64,000 nt of DNA, from the NCBI GenBank assembly GCA_000469685.2, contig LS997567.1, positions 41,096,775-41,160,774 of the forward strand. The letters run 5' to 3'. Numbering within the stretch: position 1 is the stretch's first letter; each line of letters opens with the position of its first letter. The notes beneath the pieces were generated by a model, which was given only the letters and a program-made list of their open reading frames with translations, was not told where the DNA came from and searched no databases. The position numbers were made by a program, and so were the translations under genes. Of the stretch, positions 23,650 through 36,100 are shown piece after piece. This DNA is from Haemonchus contortus (taxonomy: Eukaryota; Nematoda; Chromadorea; Rhabditida; Trichostrongylidae).

Positions 23650-25200
23650 GGCTAAACACCAAACGATGTACAAAGTACCGTCCCGTTGATAGTACTGTAT
23701 CGTACAAGTTTATTCACACTAACTATTCCACCCATGAGTTAACCACTTAAATTCAAAGCAGAGGTGGCATGACGAGATTTGCTTGTTCCAATCAGGAGAT
23801 TGGCTTCCCGTGAAGCTCTTTTACCACCCCTGGTGTCAAAAGCTCCTGTTCCATCGAAGTCTACAGTATTGATCAATGATGTTCAGAGATCCTGGGCAGA
23901 AGTTTCCCTATGCCTGTAAGTTTTTTACTCGCCACTTAGACGCTCCAATGAAGCAGAACCAGAAATGTCTTACCGGACGTACTTTTTGCCAGAATCCTCA
24001 GCGAAGTGGAATGAATTGAGTGACTGTGTCTGTTATAACTTCTACCACGTCAACCATAAAATAACTTAAAGCAGATATGCTTCTAGCATTGCCCTCTGTC
24101 GGTTCACTTAGTCATTTTTTCATTTACTGGTATTTCTTATGCAGTAATGTGTTGTTTCTTCATTCTTTGCTTTCGCGTACTGTTTTGTCTTTCCGTGTCT
24201 TACTACTTTAGGCACTAACTTCAGTAACTGTACCGAGCGGATTACTTAGAAGTTACTACTTTTTTTTGCTGACCGAACATAGTGATGCTACCTTTATATA
24301 TTTTCCGTTCGAGTTTTATCCGTCAAAGTTGGGTCGACGGTTGTCTGCCTATTCTGCCTGCTAGCTTACTCATCGCACCTTTACTGCTATCCTCACTGAT
24401 ATTGAAAGCCAACTTTGTCCAAACCAGTAACCTTTCGTTATTTTTTTCCCTAGCAAAGAAATCCTCACCACAGTTTTAGATTGTGAATTACCTGATCATC
24501 TTACTTTTTTTTATTCGTTAGGTAGCGAGGTCCCGTCTAATTATCCAAATCCACGTCAACTAGTTACAGATTACTTCCATGACAGCTTCATGGTACATAA
24601 AAGGATCAGTGAAGCTCTCTGGAGGAACGGGTCTCGCCACTGTTTTGACAGAAAGAATCTACTGGTATCATGCTAACTGGTTACCTGTAACTGCATTTTT
24701 TCTATATTTTCTACAGTTGTTCCTTTCGAATTTGATCTCGTTACTGAAAAGTATGGCTAGCTGGGAATTTGGACAAAAAATGCTCTTGAATGGACAGCTC
24801 CCATCGAGCTATCGATTGCCTCCCGGGGAGTATCAGTTCGGACTTGGGCTGAACACCGTATGACCTCAACATCAGTGAGCCGTGAAAATCTTTCTGACAC
24901 TTACCTGCCTTACCTGCTGGTCCTCAAATAGTGCCGCATAGATTTGCCTCGATGGGGATGGTTCCGGAGACCTTATCAGATCTCCAGACGGTCCACTTAT
25001 CCATTGCGCGTGAGAGTTCCACTTGACTACCAGTAAAGTATCCTGCGAAGTGATTTCTAAGTATCGCCCACAAGGGTGTTGCACTTAAACTGAACTTCTA
25101 GCTTCATAAGAGCTTTCCCATACTTGTTTTTGCAATGAATCGTGTTCGACTCATTCACGACAGCGTTTGCCGTTTTGATGTCACTAACGTATTGATTTAT
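23650..25200. other. Intergenic, upstream of the Clc-like gene
   Basis: No coding exon or repeat is recognised. The region should include the promoter of the gene at 25,221, but I see no clear TATA box. Confidence 0.35.
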
Positions 25201-25205
25201 TGATT

Positions 25206-25212
25206 AATTTCA
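25206..25212 (+). promoter_or_regulatory. Probable trans-splice acceptor of the Clc-like gene
   Basis: AATTTCAG lies nine bases before the ATG at 25,221 (CAGCAGTAATATGGC). This is the nematode acceptor consensus TTTCAG with no evident upstream 5'-UTR exon. Confidence 0.5.
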
Positions 25213-25220
25213 GCAGTAAT

Positions 25221-27726
25221 ATGGCTCAAGAGAAAAATAATTTCACTCAAACATGCATATTAGTCTGTTCATTAATTCTGATTGTGATCGCATTCGCTCT
25301 GAGTGCTGCCGGCCTATTCAGCCCAAGCTGGCAGGTGGTCGATATACGAGAGTTTCGAGCGGAACATCATGTAAGTAATACTTAGGGGAGTCCCTGAAAA
25401 CTCTCAATCAAAACCCAACTTCAGCATGGCCTCTGGCTTGACTGCACTCGCGCTGAGCGGTATTTGGCCACAGTTGGACAGGAGTTCAGTGATGGACAGC
25501 CATTGCATTGTACCTACAAGTTCGACTACTCGGCCAGCCAGGTAGATATCGTACTGCTTCTTCAAGAGTAACACTAAGAGAGCATAATGATTTTGGTAAC
25601 CAATTGCCTACGCCTCAAGTTAGGTCGAATATCATCTATCATTCATTTTCGGCTGGGAGTCACGGACCATTTAAGCCTCAGAAAACCCTTCAGATTGAGA
25701 AGTAATGAATCTTTTGACATTTCTCGATTTTGGTTTGAGATCGCACTGGAGTGCCATCTTCTGGTTGAGTTCATAGAACGTTTGTAAGCGAATTCGGTAT
25801 ACATACCCTCCTCCTGGGACCATCACCCTTACAGTTGTTTAATTTTTAGTTTTAATTCTTGACTTTTGAACTAGTGTAACTTTCTTACGATTGCTTTGGC
25901 ATTTTTTTTTGATTTCAACGTATTTATGAAATCTCAGTGAAAACAAAGTAATATCACAGGTGATCGGCGAAAACATGGAAGATATCGATCAGAACAGCGC
26001 GGCAGGCGAGAGTGAACACCATCAATTTTTTGGTAATTATGATGTTTTTTTGCAAAAACTTTTTTGCTTCACATTTTCACTGAGCCTCGGTTGTAGTAGC
26101 TAATGGCTTGATGTGGAGTAATGATAATATCTCCCACCGAGGAAAAAGCCATGAGTACGCGAGTACTTACAGAAATAGAGGATTTTTTGAAGGCAAAATC
26201 GCTTCAAGCGGCTATTCATCACCAATGACCGGCAGGGAGTGCCGAGAGCGCCCCTTATTGGTGGCAGCGAGTAGCTGACCAATGAGAGCACATCCGACTT
26301 ACCACTAAATTAACTGCTACACTGAAGTTATCGACCAAATACAGTTCGTAGGACTAACTTCGATGGGGAGGGTTGTGGGTAAAAGTGCTGACTGTACAAT
26401 TAATTGTTAGGCCACATTCGCGTTCAGAACGAACGCTACCACGATTTTGAATGAAAGTCGAAGGCGGGGCGCCAACTCAAACGGGATGGATTGACGCTAT
26501 AATACTTTCTTCTGTGCCTGTATGCGCTATTTTCGAATGTAATAACCTATGAATGAACCTTTTTTGTAATATATTTTCAATGACTACGTTTAGCATGGCA
26601 TAAAGCAGTTCTTGGATGCCTCATCGTTTCCCTTCTGTTCGCCTCATTGGCCCTCTGCTGTGGACTGTGCGCCCCGTGCAACGGTGGATGCGCCGTGATT
26701 TTCTCTATATTTGTCTTTCTTGCATGTAAGTTCAACTATTATTACAATGCTTCAATATGCCTAAGCTTTTCAAGAGCTTTAAAAAATTCAGTTGAATAAA
26801 AAATATTTAAATAGGTGTAAAGTAAAAGCACTGATAACCATCAGTGGTGTGTTGTAGTTAGAAGACCAAATTATGTAGTCTCTATCTTACGAACTAGAGT
26901 GGTCTGACTACTCCATAAATGTTTCTTGGGCGATTTTATGGTGCACACTTAGGAATTGTCAATTCAACTTTAGCCTTCATGCCGTTTTGAATTTGATATT
27001 TCAGTGTTTATGGCTGTGATTGGTGATGGAATTTTCTTCTTCGCCGCTCATCGGGTCGACAATCGATTCGTTCAAGGGCTTGTAGGGACATATGAGGTAG
27101 GCTAATCATCAGATTTTAGCATTGCTTCCCAAAATGCGCCCATTTTTTGCTCCCACTTATTCTTAGCGCCAGTTGTGACCAAAGGGGGTTGAAAGTCATT
27201 TATTTGGAAAGGCTGGCCGTGATTGGTGAATTATTTCCGTCCACCAATCACAATCCCACTAGCCCTCATCGATCGAGCGGATTGGAAATTGTCATTCTAC
27301 TTCGGTATACTGTGGTCCGCTCAAAAATATCAGGAGATCTTTGAATACAGGATGTCCCTAGGGAGAACGAAAAGAGTTTCAATAAGGTCCACCCTCTTTG
27401 TAGGGCTCTTTCGTTGTGGTCCCTTCGAAGTAAATCCCCTTTGACCGGAAATCTTTGTGAAAATAGAGAATTAGAAGGTCTTCAAAATGCAAACAACTTT
27501 ATATTACTGGTTTCCTTTACTCTCTTTACAGATGTTCTATTTTCAGCAACAAATCGGTGTCGCTTTCTATCTGCACGGTGCTGGCACACTTGTACTTATG
27601 TTTGGATTTCTTGTGGCAGTGATAGCATCATATCAAATTCTACGGAAATCTGAGCTATCAAATTCATTGCCACTACGGGAACTCGCACCACTTTACGGAT
27701 CTCGAATGAGAGAAACATTCGCCTAA
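25221..27726 (+). CDS. Clc-like (claudin-superfamily) four-pass membrane protein
   Basis: Six exons: 25,221-25,370, 25,425-25,541, 25,960-26,032, 26,594-26,725, 27,005-27,096 and 27,532-27,726 (TAA). The phases fit throughout, giving 252 aa, the usual size of nematode Clc-like proteins (about 250). Membrane segment 1 is within TCILVCSLILIVIAFALSAA. The first extracellular loop has the claudin/PMP22 pattern W..(n)..GLW..C: GLFSPSWQVV in exon 1, HGLWLDCTR in exon 2, then LHCTYKFDY. Segment 2 is in exon 4 (AVLGCLIVSLLFASLALC), followed by VIFSIFVFLAL, then DGIFFFAAHRVDNRFVQGLV in exon 5, which is strongly family-like. Exon 6 holds the last segment, TLVLMFGFLVAVIA, and a cytoplasmic tail. It probably acts at cell junctions or as a channel-associated subunit; the role is inferred from the family. 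Confidence 0.87.
26411..26500. repeat. SINE tail fragment in intron 3 of the Clc-like gene
   Basis: GCCACATTCGCGTTCAGAAC, CACGATTTTGAATG and ACGGGATGGATTGACGC match, with divergence, the tail of the tRNA-derived SINE at 52,371-52,660 (GCCACATACGCATTCAATAC, TACGATTCTGAACG, ACGGGATTGATTAACG). The tRNA-like head is missing. Confidence 0.5.
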
Positions 27727-27734
27727 ATATGCAT

Positions 27735-27740
27735 ATTAAA
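27735..27740 (+). terminator. Possible poly(A) signal ATTAAA of the Clc-like gene
   Basis: ATTAAA begins nine bases after the stop codon. It is a common variant signal but very close to the stop. No AATAAA is seen within the next 150 bases. Confidence 0.35.
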
Positions 27741-28109
27741 ATAGGTTCAATTATAAATTACTAAGCCTCGAAGAGGTATATTACTTGTAGTTACTACTGT
27801 TTTGCTTATTTTTGCTCTTTACGGTCCTTCCCTTTGAAGTTCTTTTTGTTTTTGAGACTGCCACTTTGTAATTCACATTTTGCCTTAATCACTCAAGGGG
27901 GTGCGGGTATAGCTCAACTACAAGCGAGAACTCAATTTCTGAGTACCCTGTTGAGATGCTTCTTTTTCTAGGTCTGAAGACATGATTGTGAAAAAATTTC
28001 AAGAGAGTCGTCGACCTTGGTTCACCCGGAAATGATTGGCGAGTTGGCGAGGTTCTGGTTTATTCCCTGATCTGGGTGGCTAAATACCATTGTCGATGAT
28101 GAAGATCAC

Positions 28110-28308
28110 ACTGGCTGCTTTCGGACCTCGACGTCCGTCCGTCCGTCCGTCCGTCCGGCGCGTGCGTGCTGAGACGGCGGCGCCTGGCCGTTGTTTACTA
28201 CACTAGATCACGTGCCGGCGCGGTCAACACTACTCTAGCGACCGCCGTCGCAGCACGCACGCTTCGGACGGACGGACGGACGGGCGTCGAGGTCTGAAAG
28301 CAGCCACT
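28110..28308. repeat. Long foldback with CCGT microsatellite in both arms
   Basis: Left arm 28,110-28,180 (GGCTGCTTTCGGACCTCGAC, then (TCCG)n, GCGTGCGTGCTG, GACGGCGG) is complementary to right arm 28,238-28,308 with only about six mismatches over 70 bases. About 57 bases separate the arms. It is much GC-richer than its surroundings. No coding sequence. The rest of 27,750-28,940 holds nothing I recognise. Confidence 0.75.
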
Positions 28309-28944
28309 GGGCCTTGCCGATATTACTCGACAAATCAGTGCCATTTGAGAAGGAGACTTAGTCGACATTATTTAGATCACCTGCAGTCGAGAACAATGTC
28401 TCATTTCAACGCTTCCGCTCTGGGGGTGGGACTTTCATTGAGGGGCGGGGCTGGCGGCGCATGAGAAGGTGATGAAAAGTAGGTAATTTGTCTGGGGACA
28501 CATTATAAGTTCCTCGTAGGGGAATGGAGCCCATCGGAAGCTGGAAAACCTAATGATGGAAACTATCTTAGAATAAATCCGTCCCCGCATCCTCTTTTTC
28601 CATTCCATGTCAATGTTCTTTATGTGAGATCTCTTTTCTGCTACAATTCGATCGAAGTATCGATTAATTTTTAATAAACCCATTCATTTCACATGTTTAT
28701 ACTATATTTATCACATATGGGAAACTGAACACGATTATTCGTGCATGAATATGTTGAATAGAAGTTTAGATCACAAATCTGAGAGGCAAAGAAGGAATAA
28801 CGAATGCTTTTTGTACATTCAATATATTTAGGCAATATGGTGAAGATTCTGACCTATTAAGTATAATGCCAGTACAGTTGGATTAAAATGCTATACAGGG
28901 AGAAAATCGTCTTCGAATAAAAATAATTCAATGATTTTGATTAA

Positions 28945-28950
28945 TTTATT
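28945..28950 (-). terminator. Poly(A) signal AATAAA of the EF-hand gene
   Basis: On the minus strand TATAAAATAAATTAATC follows the stop codon by about 38 bases. Confidence 0.65.
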
Positions 28951-28988
28951 TTATAGTCGTTGACAGCACCACGTGTTGTGTTCGATGA

Positions 28989-31900
28989 TCACTTTCTTTT
29001 CGTCATCATTTGGCAGAATTCTGAAAATATTTTTGAAAAAAAAATGTTTTCAAGGTAATGTACGAGAGCACTGAGGAATTATTAGTACCCTTTTCTCAAC
29101 TAGTACGACCGTCACATGGCAGATGCAAGTACTTTTTTTGAAAAGCAACAATAATGATTTAAGAGTAGAGAACAAAGTAGTTTGGTTGTAAGATGAAGTA
29201 AAAATCGATGTGTTCATGATAAAGGACTGATTCTAACTATTTTACGCCGCTTATTTTTGCTAATGGGATTGAACGGCATCAGGATTGCGAGGATAGCATT
29301 AGCACATTTGGGATTCAGCCATTTACAGTCATGCTGAAAGAGAGAGCGCAGATCGCGTCCATTAGGAGGCGTGGCAACCTGAGGAAGCGGTACAAGTTAT
29401 TACCATCGATTCAATTACACTGACACTGACCTAGCTTCAAACGAAAGTGGTGGAAAGTCTACAGTCTTCCCGAACTCAGTTGACCATTATTTTACATATA
29501 ATTCTACTGATATAGTCCGGGGAAGGATTCACGGCGAGCATTTCAAGCGATACAGTCGGAAATGATGCCCCCTCTCTGATGTGGAGGCTTCTGTGAGTCG
29601 ACTCATAAGTTTCTCGGAAATCTTGACTGGTCTACTTAGGACTATTTCAAGGATCATCTTTTTCTCACATTAACGATCACCATGAAAGGGTTGTGCGAGT
29701 TGGTGATGGGGGCATGGATGTACAGTATTCAATATTCATTGACGTGTACAGTGATTAACTCACTTAGAGAGGATGGCAGTAGAGTCAAAGCGGATGGCTC
29801 GTCATCCCAAACCTCCAGAAAAAAAATGATGCGTGGAACCATTGATGCGAGAGCGATTTTTTTTGAACGAGTCTGTAGCACAGAACGTCATTCTGCGTAA
29901 CATTTCCGGGAACACTAAGGAGCCACGCCATCCATATGGGTGACTCATACTCCCAAACAATCTTGTACTTGTTAGACCTATTCCCCCAGCTACACTTCTT
30001 TTGCGTTCTTATATATGAGAAGTTGTACAGTCTACGCTCCTTTCTACGGTCCCCAGCAGACGCAACCGACGCCGATGTACAGGGTGAGCTTGAACTCGCG
30101 AAAAATACGACAGAGACTGAGCATTGAGTTTGAGCCTATCCCACATTACCCCATCTGTGTCACATTCGCCATCGCTGCACCTTTTTTTTACAGAAGAAAC
30201 TTTTTATAGGTGAAACTAGTTTTATGGAGCCCACCCACTGACTGTTGAGTTTTTATAGCATCGAATTAGAGTACGGTGAATTCAGTGGCGCAGTGTTCAC
30301 CTTGGAAATTGATTTTCCCGTCCCTGTTCGAATCGACATGCTTATAGATAGCCTTTATATCCTGATCAGAGAGTGAATGACCCATACGTTGGAATGCTGT
30401 CCGTAGTTCGGATCTGAAACGGGGAAATCCTCTTTTCTACATTAAATCAAAAGGGTGCATAATCATACTGAAGACTGAAGTAATCTGACCTGGTAATGTA
30501 TCCGTCTCCGTCAACGTCCAGCTCTTCGAAAACTGCTTTCAGAGATAGTGAAAGTGGATTGGCGTGAGCAATTTGAAGGAATTCTTAAACAGCATCGATT
30601 ATTTAGTTATTTCAATTATTATATTTAAGGTCTGTAAAGTACGCCCGCCCTATGGTGCTCTTCTAGAGAATTGAAGAAGTTTTAACACGAATTACGGAGA
30701 TATGGAGAAACACATCAGCTGTGGGTCGAAGCTGGCCCTGGGCTCATTTCGAAGGGTACAGGAGCAACATGATAGTTTTCATCGGTTTCTGAACTACACT
30801 TATCTCAAGCCATACATACCCTTTGTATAAAGGATTGAACATGTATATGGGTTCGATTCAAGGCTTCTGACCAGACGGAGCCCAACGTTTGACGGGATAT
30901 ATTAGGTTGTTCGGAAAGGAATGCGCGCTAACTTTGCCCATTCATTTCTCCCCTGCTATAGAAGACTTTTCGGAACATTCTTGTCTATTCGGAAGAGATT
31001 TTCATTGCGCATCTTTCGATATACTTTTTCCATGTCTACTTTGTTTTTTCTGAGAAAAAAAAAGTTTAAAAGGTGCTCGACCAAAAATGCCTTTTGCGGG
31101 CTTGCATGTGGTACAACTTCAAGAAAGGAAATTCGGCTGCTAAATCCCATCGTGCCACATCTGAAGTATACGGCGGAAAAGCCCTGTCAGAAAGCCAGTG
31201 TCGACGATGGTATCGGCGTTTCAAAAACGGTAATGAAAGCTTGGAGGACGAGGAACATGGAAGTCGGCCCTAATTCGTCGACATCCAAGTGTTGAAGACC
31301 GTCATTAAATTGGATCCACACCAAACCACCCGAGAACTGGCAACATGTGTTGGCTGCTCGAACTCTACCATCCATGAGCATTTGCTGGCAATTGGCAAGA
31401 AGAACAGGTGCGGAAAATGGGTACCGCACCAGCTGAGCGACTCAAACCAGGCAACACAAGTGGCGATGGCCGAAATTCTTCTCCATCGCTCCAAGAACAG
31501 CGGTTTTTTCAACTCTATTATTACATCAGACGGGAAATGGATCTGCTTCGACAACACAACACGAAAAGGACAGTGGTTAGACGCTGGTGACACTCCAAAA
31601 TCCACTACGAAACCGGACACACAGGCAGAAAGATGATGCTCTGTGTTTGGTGGAACAGCAAAGGTTGAGTGTAGTTTGAAGTTCTGAATTCGGGTCAAAC
31701 GGTTACGGCGGACATTTACGAAGATCAATTGAAACGCGTGGATCAAGCACTGCGTCGACAAGGTGTCGAAACGACGTCGACAAAATTCCTCCTCGACAAC
31801 GCTCGTCAACATGTTGCGAAAACCACCTTGGAAAAAATTGAGGAATAGGGGTTGGAAATTCCTGCCTCATCCGCCTCACAGCTCAGACCTGACTCCATCC

Positions 31901-33147
31901 GATGTCTATCTGATCCGGTCAATGCAGCGCTCCTTGGCCGAGAGAAAATTCAAAAACCGCGAAAAATTCCAACTCAGGGTGTCCAACTACTTTGAGCTGC
32001 AGCCGGCCGAGTTCTTCAGGAGAAGAATCCATTCTTTGCGTAAACGTAGACAACAAGTCATCGATAGTAATGGAAAATATCTTTTTAATTGATCTTGTTT
32101 AGTTTCGTTTTTATAATAAAAAATTTTTTGAACTCAAACGCGCATTCCTTTCCGAACAACCTAATAGTTAGGAGTCATCAGAGAATGCTATCTTCAATGC
32201 GCACAGACAACTTCAAGTTCATTTTCTTGCCTATTACTGCTTCTTGGCGTAGTATTGATCGCAGTAATGCTTTGCTGATTTCAATTGCGTAGAAATCGAA
32301 CCGTTGAAATCGATGTTTCCGTCGTGATCCTGGTCAGCAGCGTTGAACATCGCATCAAGCTCTTCTTCCGTAGGCGACTGTCCCATCTTTTGCATGACCG
32401 ACCGTAATTCATCCTTAATCGAAGGATGTTTACGTAAACAAACAGCAAATTTATCAATAATAATTCTCATGACTATTATATCTTCGGATGTATGCAAAAT
32501 ATTCACGAGAAGCCCAAAAGAGAAAGTCTACAAAAAGGCATAATGAGGGGGTTCTGTCGAGAGTTCTCAAGGGAAACGGGAAAAATTCGGAAAGGAAGGG
32601 AATGTCATATCGACGTGTCCTTCTTCGAGTAGAAATCGGAGATAGATTTACCATATATTACTCATAAAAGTTTATCTTGTACTACTCAAGCTTTTTTGCC
32701 TTTACATAGGAGAATACTAAAATAAGTAAGTTACTAGTACCGGCTACTCTTACGCTGAGGGGGATATTTATTACTTTTAAGAAAAAGAAAATGAAAAGAA
32801 AAAAAAATAATTCATATGTATGAGCTTGACAAATTCGTTTCCAGAGTGCCTAATGTCTCAGGATGACTACATAATACTATGGCCCTGCAGTACTTTCAGC
32901 ACTTTTTCTAACCCATTGTTAAGAAAACTATCTCATGCACATACTGCTTTCAAATGAACTTTGCTAACTTGTAAGAATGTACTTTTGAAACTAATGTAGC
33001 TGGCTTAACTTTGAACAATTTGGTGCACTTGATGAATAGTGGGCTTTGAATACATGACAAACGAACCCTCTGAATGAAACCATCTCCATTCAAGTCGAAC
33101 TCGCGAAAAATCCCTTTGAGGTCATCGTCACGAATCTCACCGACATC
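28989..33147 (-). CDS. Calmodulin-like four-EF-hand calcium-binding protein (5' exon not found)
   Basis: Minus-strand exons: 33,147-33,067, 32,413-32,302, 30,583-30,490, 30,413-30,301 and 29,020-28,989 (TGA). All phases join, giving an open chain of about 143 residues. EF loops: FDLNGDGFIQRDEL (exons 1-2), DQDHDGNIDFNEFL (exons 2-3), DVDGDGYITRSEL (exons 3-4) and DSNRDGKINFQEFC (exons 4-5), each with Asp/Asn ligands and Glu at position 12. The C-terminus is FCQMMTKRK, close to the calmodulin ending. It is probably a cytosolic Ca2+ sensor of the nematode cal group. The first visible exon begins behind TTTCAG in phase 0, so a short N-terminal exon with the ATG must lie upstream. Two donors are GTTCG(T/A) and two acceptors TTAAG/TTTAAG, all weak. 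A mariner occupies the second intron. Confidence 0.85.
30902..32164 (+). mobile_element. Full-length mariner transposon with dead transposase
   Basis: A 1263-base element with perfect 26-bp terminal inverted repeats (30,902-30,927 and 32,139-32,164, starting TTAGGTTGTTCGGAAAGGAA), flanked by the TA target duplication (30,900-30,901 and 32,165-32,166). The transposase reads on the plus strand from about 31,073: LLRACMWYNFKKGNSAAKSH, RRWYRRFKNGNESLEDEE, an in-frame TAA at 31,271, and then the helix-turn-helix-like TTRELATCVGCSNSTIHEHL. The catalytic regions IITSDGKWICFDN, LDNARQHVAKTT and HSSDLTPSDVYLIRSMQ fall in different frames, so the gene is frameshifted more than once. It lies in an intron of the EF-hand gene, opposite in strand. 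Perfect ends suggest recent mobility, in trans. Hookworm bandit-type mariners are the obvious comparison. Confidence 0.9.
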
Positions 33148-36100
33148 CTGAAACAATTACAATTCAATTAATTATCGGTCATTGGTGGAACAGAAGCGCA
33201 CAATATATCCCTGAGAGATTAGAAGTTGGCTGGAATCCAGAAGGATCCGGAAACTGGTTTTGCCAAATTATGCTCAGTTTTGTGAGGGCAGCAAAATGCC
33301 CGTTCGCCACTATATTTGATTGTGGAAGGCCGTTCCGAATCCGAAGGATTTTCAGAATCAAACAAGGGGTCCCTTCACATTTACCTCCGCTGGTACTGTT
33401 ACATGTTGCCGACTCATACTAGTAAATTCACAGCGTTTAGAGTGTTGACCTTCAGCCATTCAATAGTTAATTCACCCTCCGAACACAGAAATCCTGATTT
33501 AGCGGCAGATTTCCAACCTTGCGAAGTAATGAGTAATTGCAAAACTAGTATAACTACCTTTAAATTACTCATGGAATTGAGAAGGACTGAGAATGAATAA
33601 CCTCAGTATTTAGGCTCTTATTAACCAGACCATTCTACTTCTTTCCTGGAGTGCGCCACGTATTCTACTTCTGAGCAAATATTTGACTTAACGATGACTG
33701 GGCTAGCAGAACAATGCTAGTAGACACTCCATGCCTCGAAAAGGACTCAGAGAAGGCCTAGTCATCGGTCCTGAAAGGAAGGATACCATTGGCATGGACC
33801 AAGAGAGGATTGATCCTCGATACTGCTTGAATCATGTTTGCGCTGACGGCGCTTTTTGCCACTTCACACTCGGTGATACAACCTCTCACCGAGTTAATGC
33901 GGACGAAATAAACTTTTTTGCATAACCTTTGAGGAACTTTTTCTAGGAAGAACTCGATTGCGAAATTTTCTTCAATTCTCACGCATGAACGACTTTGCAG
34001 AAATGCGTTTTCAAATTAGATCAGGTACTTGGAGAACGCATGACGCACATTGATGTTGCATACAACGACGCTACCAAGTATGATTAATGTATTTCATAAA
34101 TTAGTACTTTTGGCAGTAATTGCAATATTGCTCTTTCACATAACATTTAATTATCATCTGAAATACGGAAAAAGAAACCCTACTCTCTTGCATCCATTAT
34201 TAGCGAAAGAGTTAGAATCCACCAATCACGAAGACGCAATAGTGGGAACGTCCCCGCCCACACCCTCATTTCGAATACTTCAAAATGCATTGATAATTGT
34301 AATTATTCGTACAAAATTTCATCCTTTTTTACATAGCGTTTGTAAAATACCTTCGAGATATGTTGCCTGAATGACGATGAGTGCTTATCTATCACATGGA
34401 CTCCGAGCTAATTCCAGCCCCCCCCCCACCCCCTAATAGAACCCTCTACATAAGTTAGACAAATAAGATATAATACTACGATTGAAAAATTTCCACTGAG
34501 TGATTGGAAATGGCTTGGGGCTCAATTCGAATTAATCAAAAAATTATACTTTTACCTCCATTTTCGACTAGTTAGAAGACCAGAAGGAATATGAACTGTA
34601 AAAGTGCTGTTGTCGCGTTCACTGACGTCGCAGTATATTTAACTGTCCACTTTTTTTTACCAGTTATCACATTTGTTGCAGAGCCTCCAATCAATCGCTC
34701 TTGTGATCGCATCAATCCTAACTTGTTTCTACTGGACACGTTTTGATGAAAAACAACCAATCCCACTCTAGATAAGTGTGATGAAAGAGTTAACTGATAG
34801 GTGATATTTATAGTTGTAAAGAATCACAAATCGATAATCAAATACTTACTATTACAACGACCCCAACTACGGCAAAAATCACGTTTTTGACGTTTGACTA
34901 ATTACAAGAAGGTTCTTGCTGCTCATGACCTCTTTGTTGGCCCCCTGACTTCTGAGGCGCTCTATGAAATCGGACCCAGGGAGGAGGAAAATGAGTGGGG
35001 TTGGGAGAAAGGGGGGGGGGACCTTGCAGTCTTGGAGGCAGTCACCCCTGGCAAAGTGTTTGGCTGAAACCGGCCTTGGGCGCTCTAGTTTTTGCACTTT
35101 TAGGCTGCTGCGAATAGGCAATTATGAAACGTTAGAGGGTCTGGTTGAGCATGAAATATGACAGGCCTGACAAATAGGCCACCCACCTATCCACCTATTC
35201 TTGCACTTACATTACATTCATATCCCTTTAACACCGCTACAGATTATTATCACATATTATCATTGCCTATTTACATGTATATCAGTTAAATATTAAGTAC
35301 AATTATGAATTTCTTGAGGATAATACATTCTTCGGAGGCTTTCTCAAATCTCCCGACCTTCGGCAGCATACGCTATGGACGAATGTAAAGCAACAAAGTA
35401 GAAGGAGGGGGGAGGGGTGCTGTAGCTGCTGAGGACTGAAGCTGAGGTTGGCACTTTGAATCGCCATTGCCACCCAGTCGTTCCAAGGGTAAGCAAACTT
35501 TCTATTCTGGCAGGGTTGGACAACCTGACACGTCAGACACGATGTCAGGGAACACCCATTGGGGCCAGACGTAATCGTTTGGGTAAAAAATGCAATCAAA
35601 TGCCCCCAAAAGACCAGAAAGCAGGGTAGCTTTTGAGACGGCTACTTCCTCCCACGTGAATGTTGCAAAAATGCTGCTCTGAATTCTCGGAACCGTTCCG
35701 TGGGTACGTCAAGCTACCTTGGAGGGATGGCATCAATGACATTCCCCTGATTCATTCGATCACGAATGATCATCGATGATACATAAGATGAGTAACTAAA
35801 TGTATAGAAACTATGTGAAGTGAGAGAAACTCGTCCAATTGCAATTTATCCTTTCGGCGGAGTAATGCTGTTATGGTTCCCTGGAGACGAGTCAGGTTTT
35901 CGTTCAGAGGGTAGGAGGCGTACTCGAAAAAGAAATCAAAAATGAACTCCCATTCAAAAGTGAACTCTATGGGTGGCAATTACCTATCATGCTGACTGGT
36001 TTTGCATACCTACTTATTAAAATAAAAGTAGTTCGGCACATTCAAATAGCAGTACACATTGAAGGCCTGTTTGTAGTATACGGTACCTTACTTTTATACT

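Noticed and set aside
31270..31812. Long minus-strand open frame of 180 codons
   Set aside because: It lies antisense across the mariner transposase, so it is a shadow of that gene.
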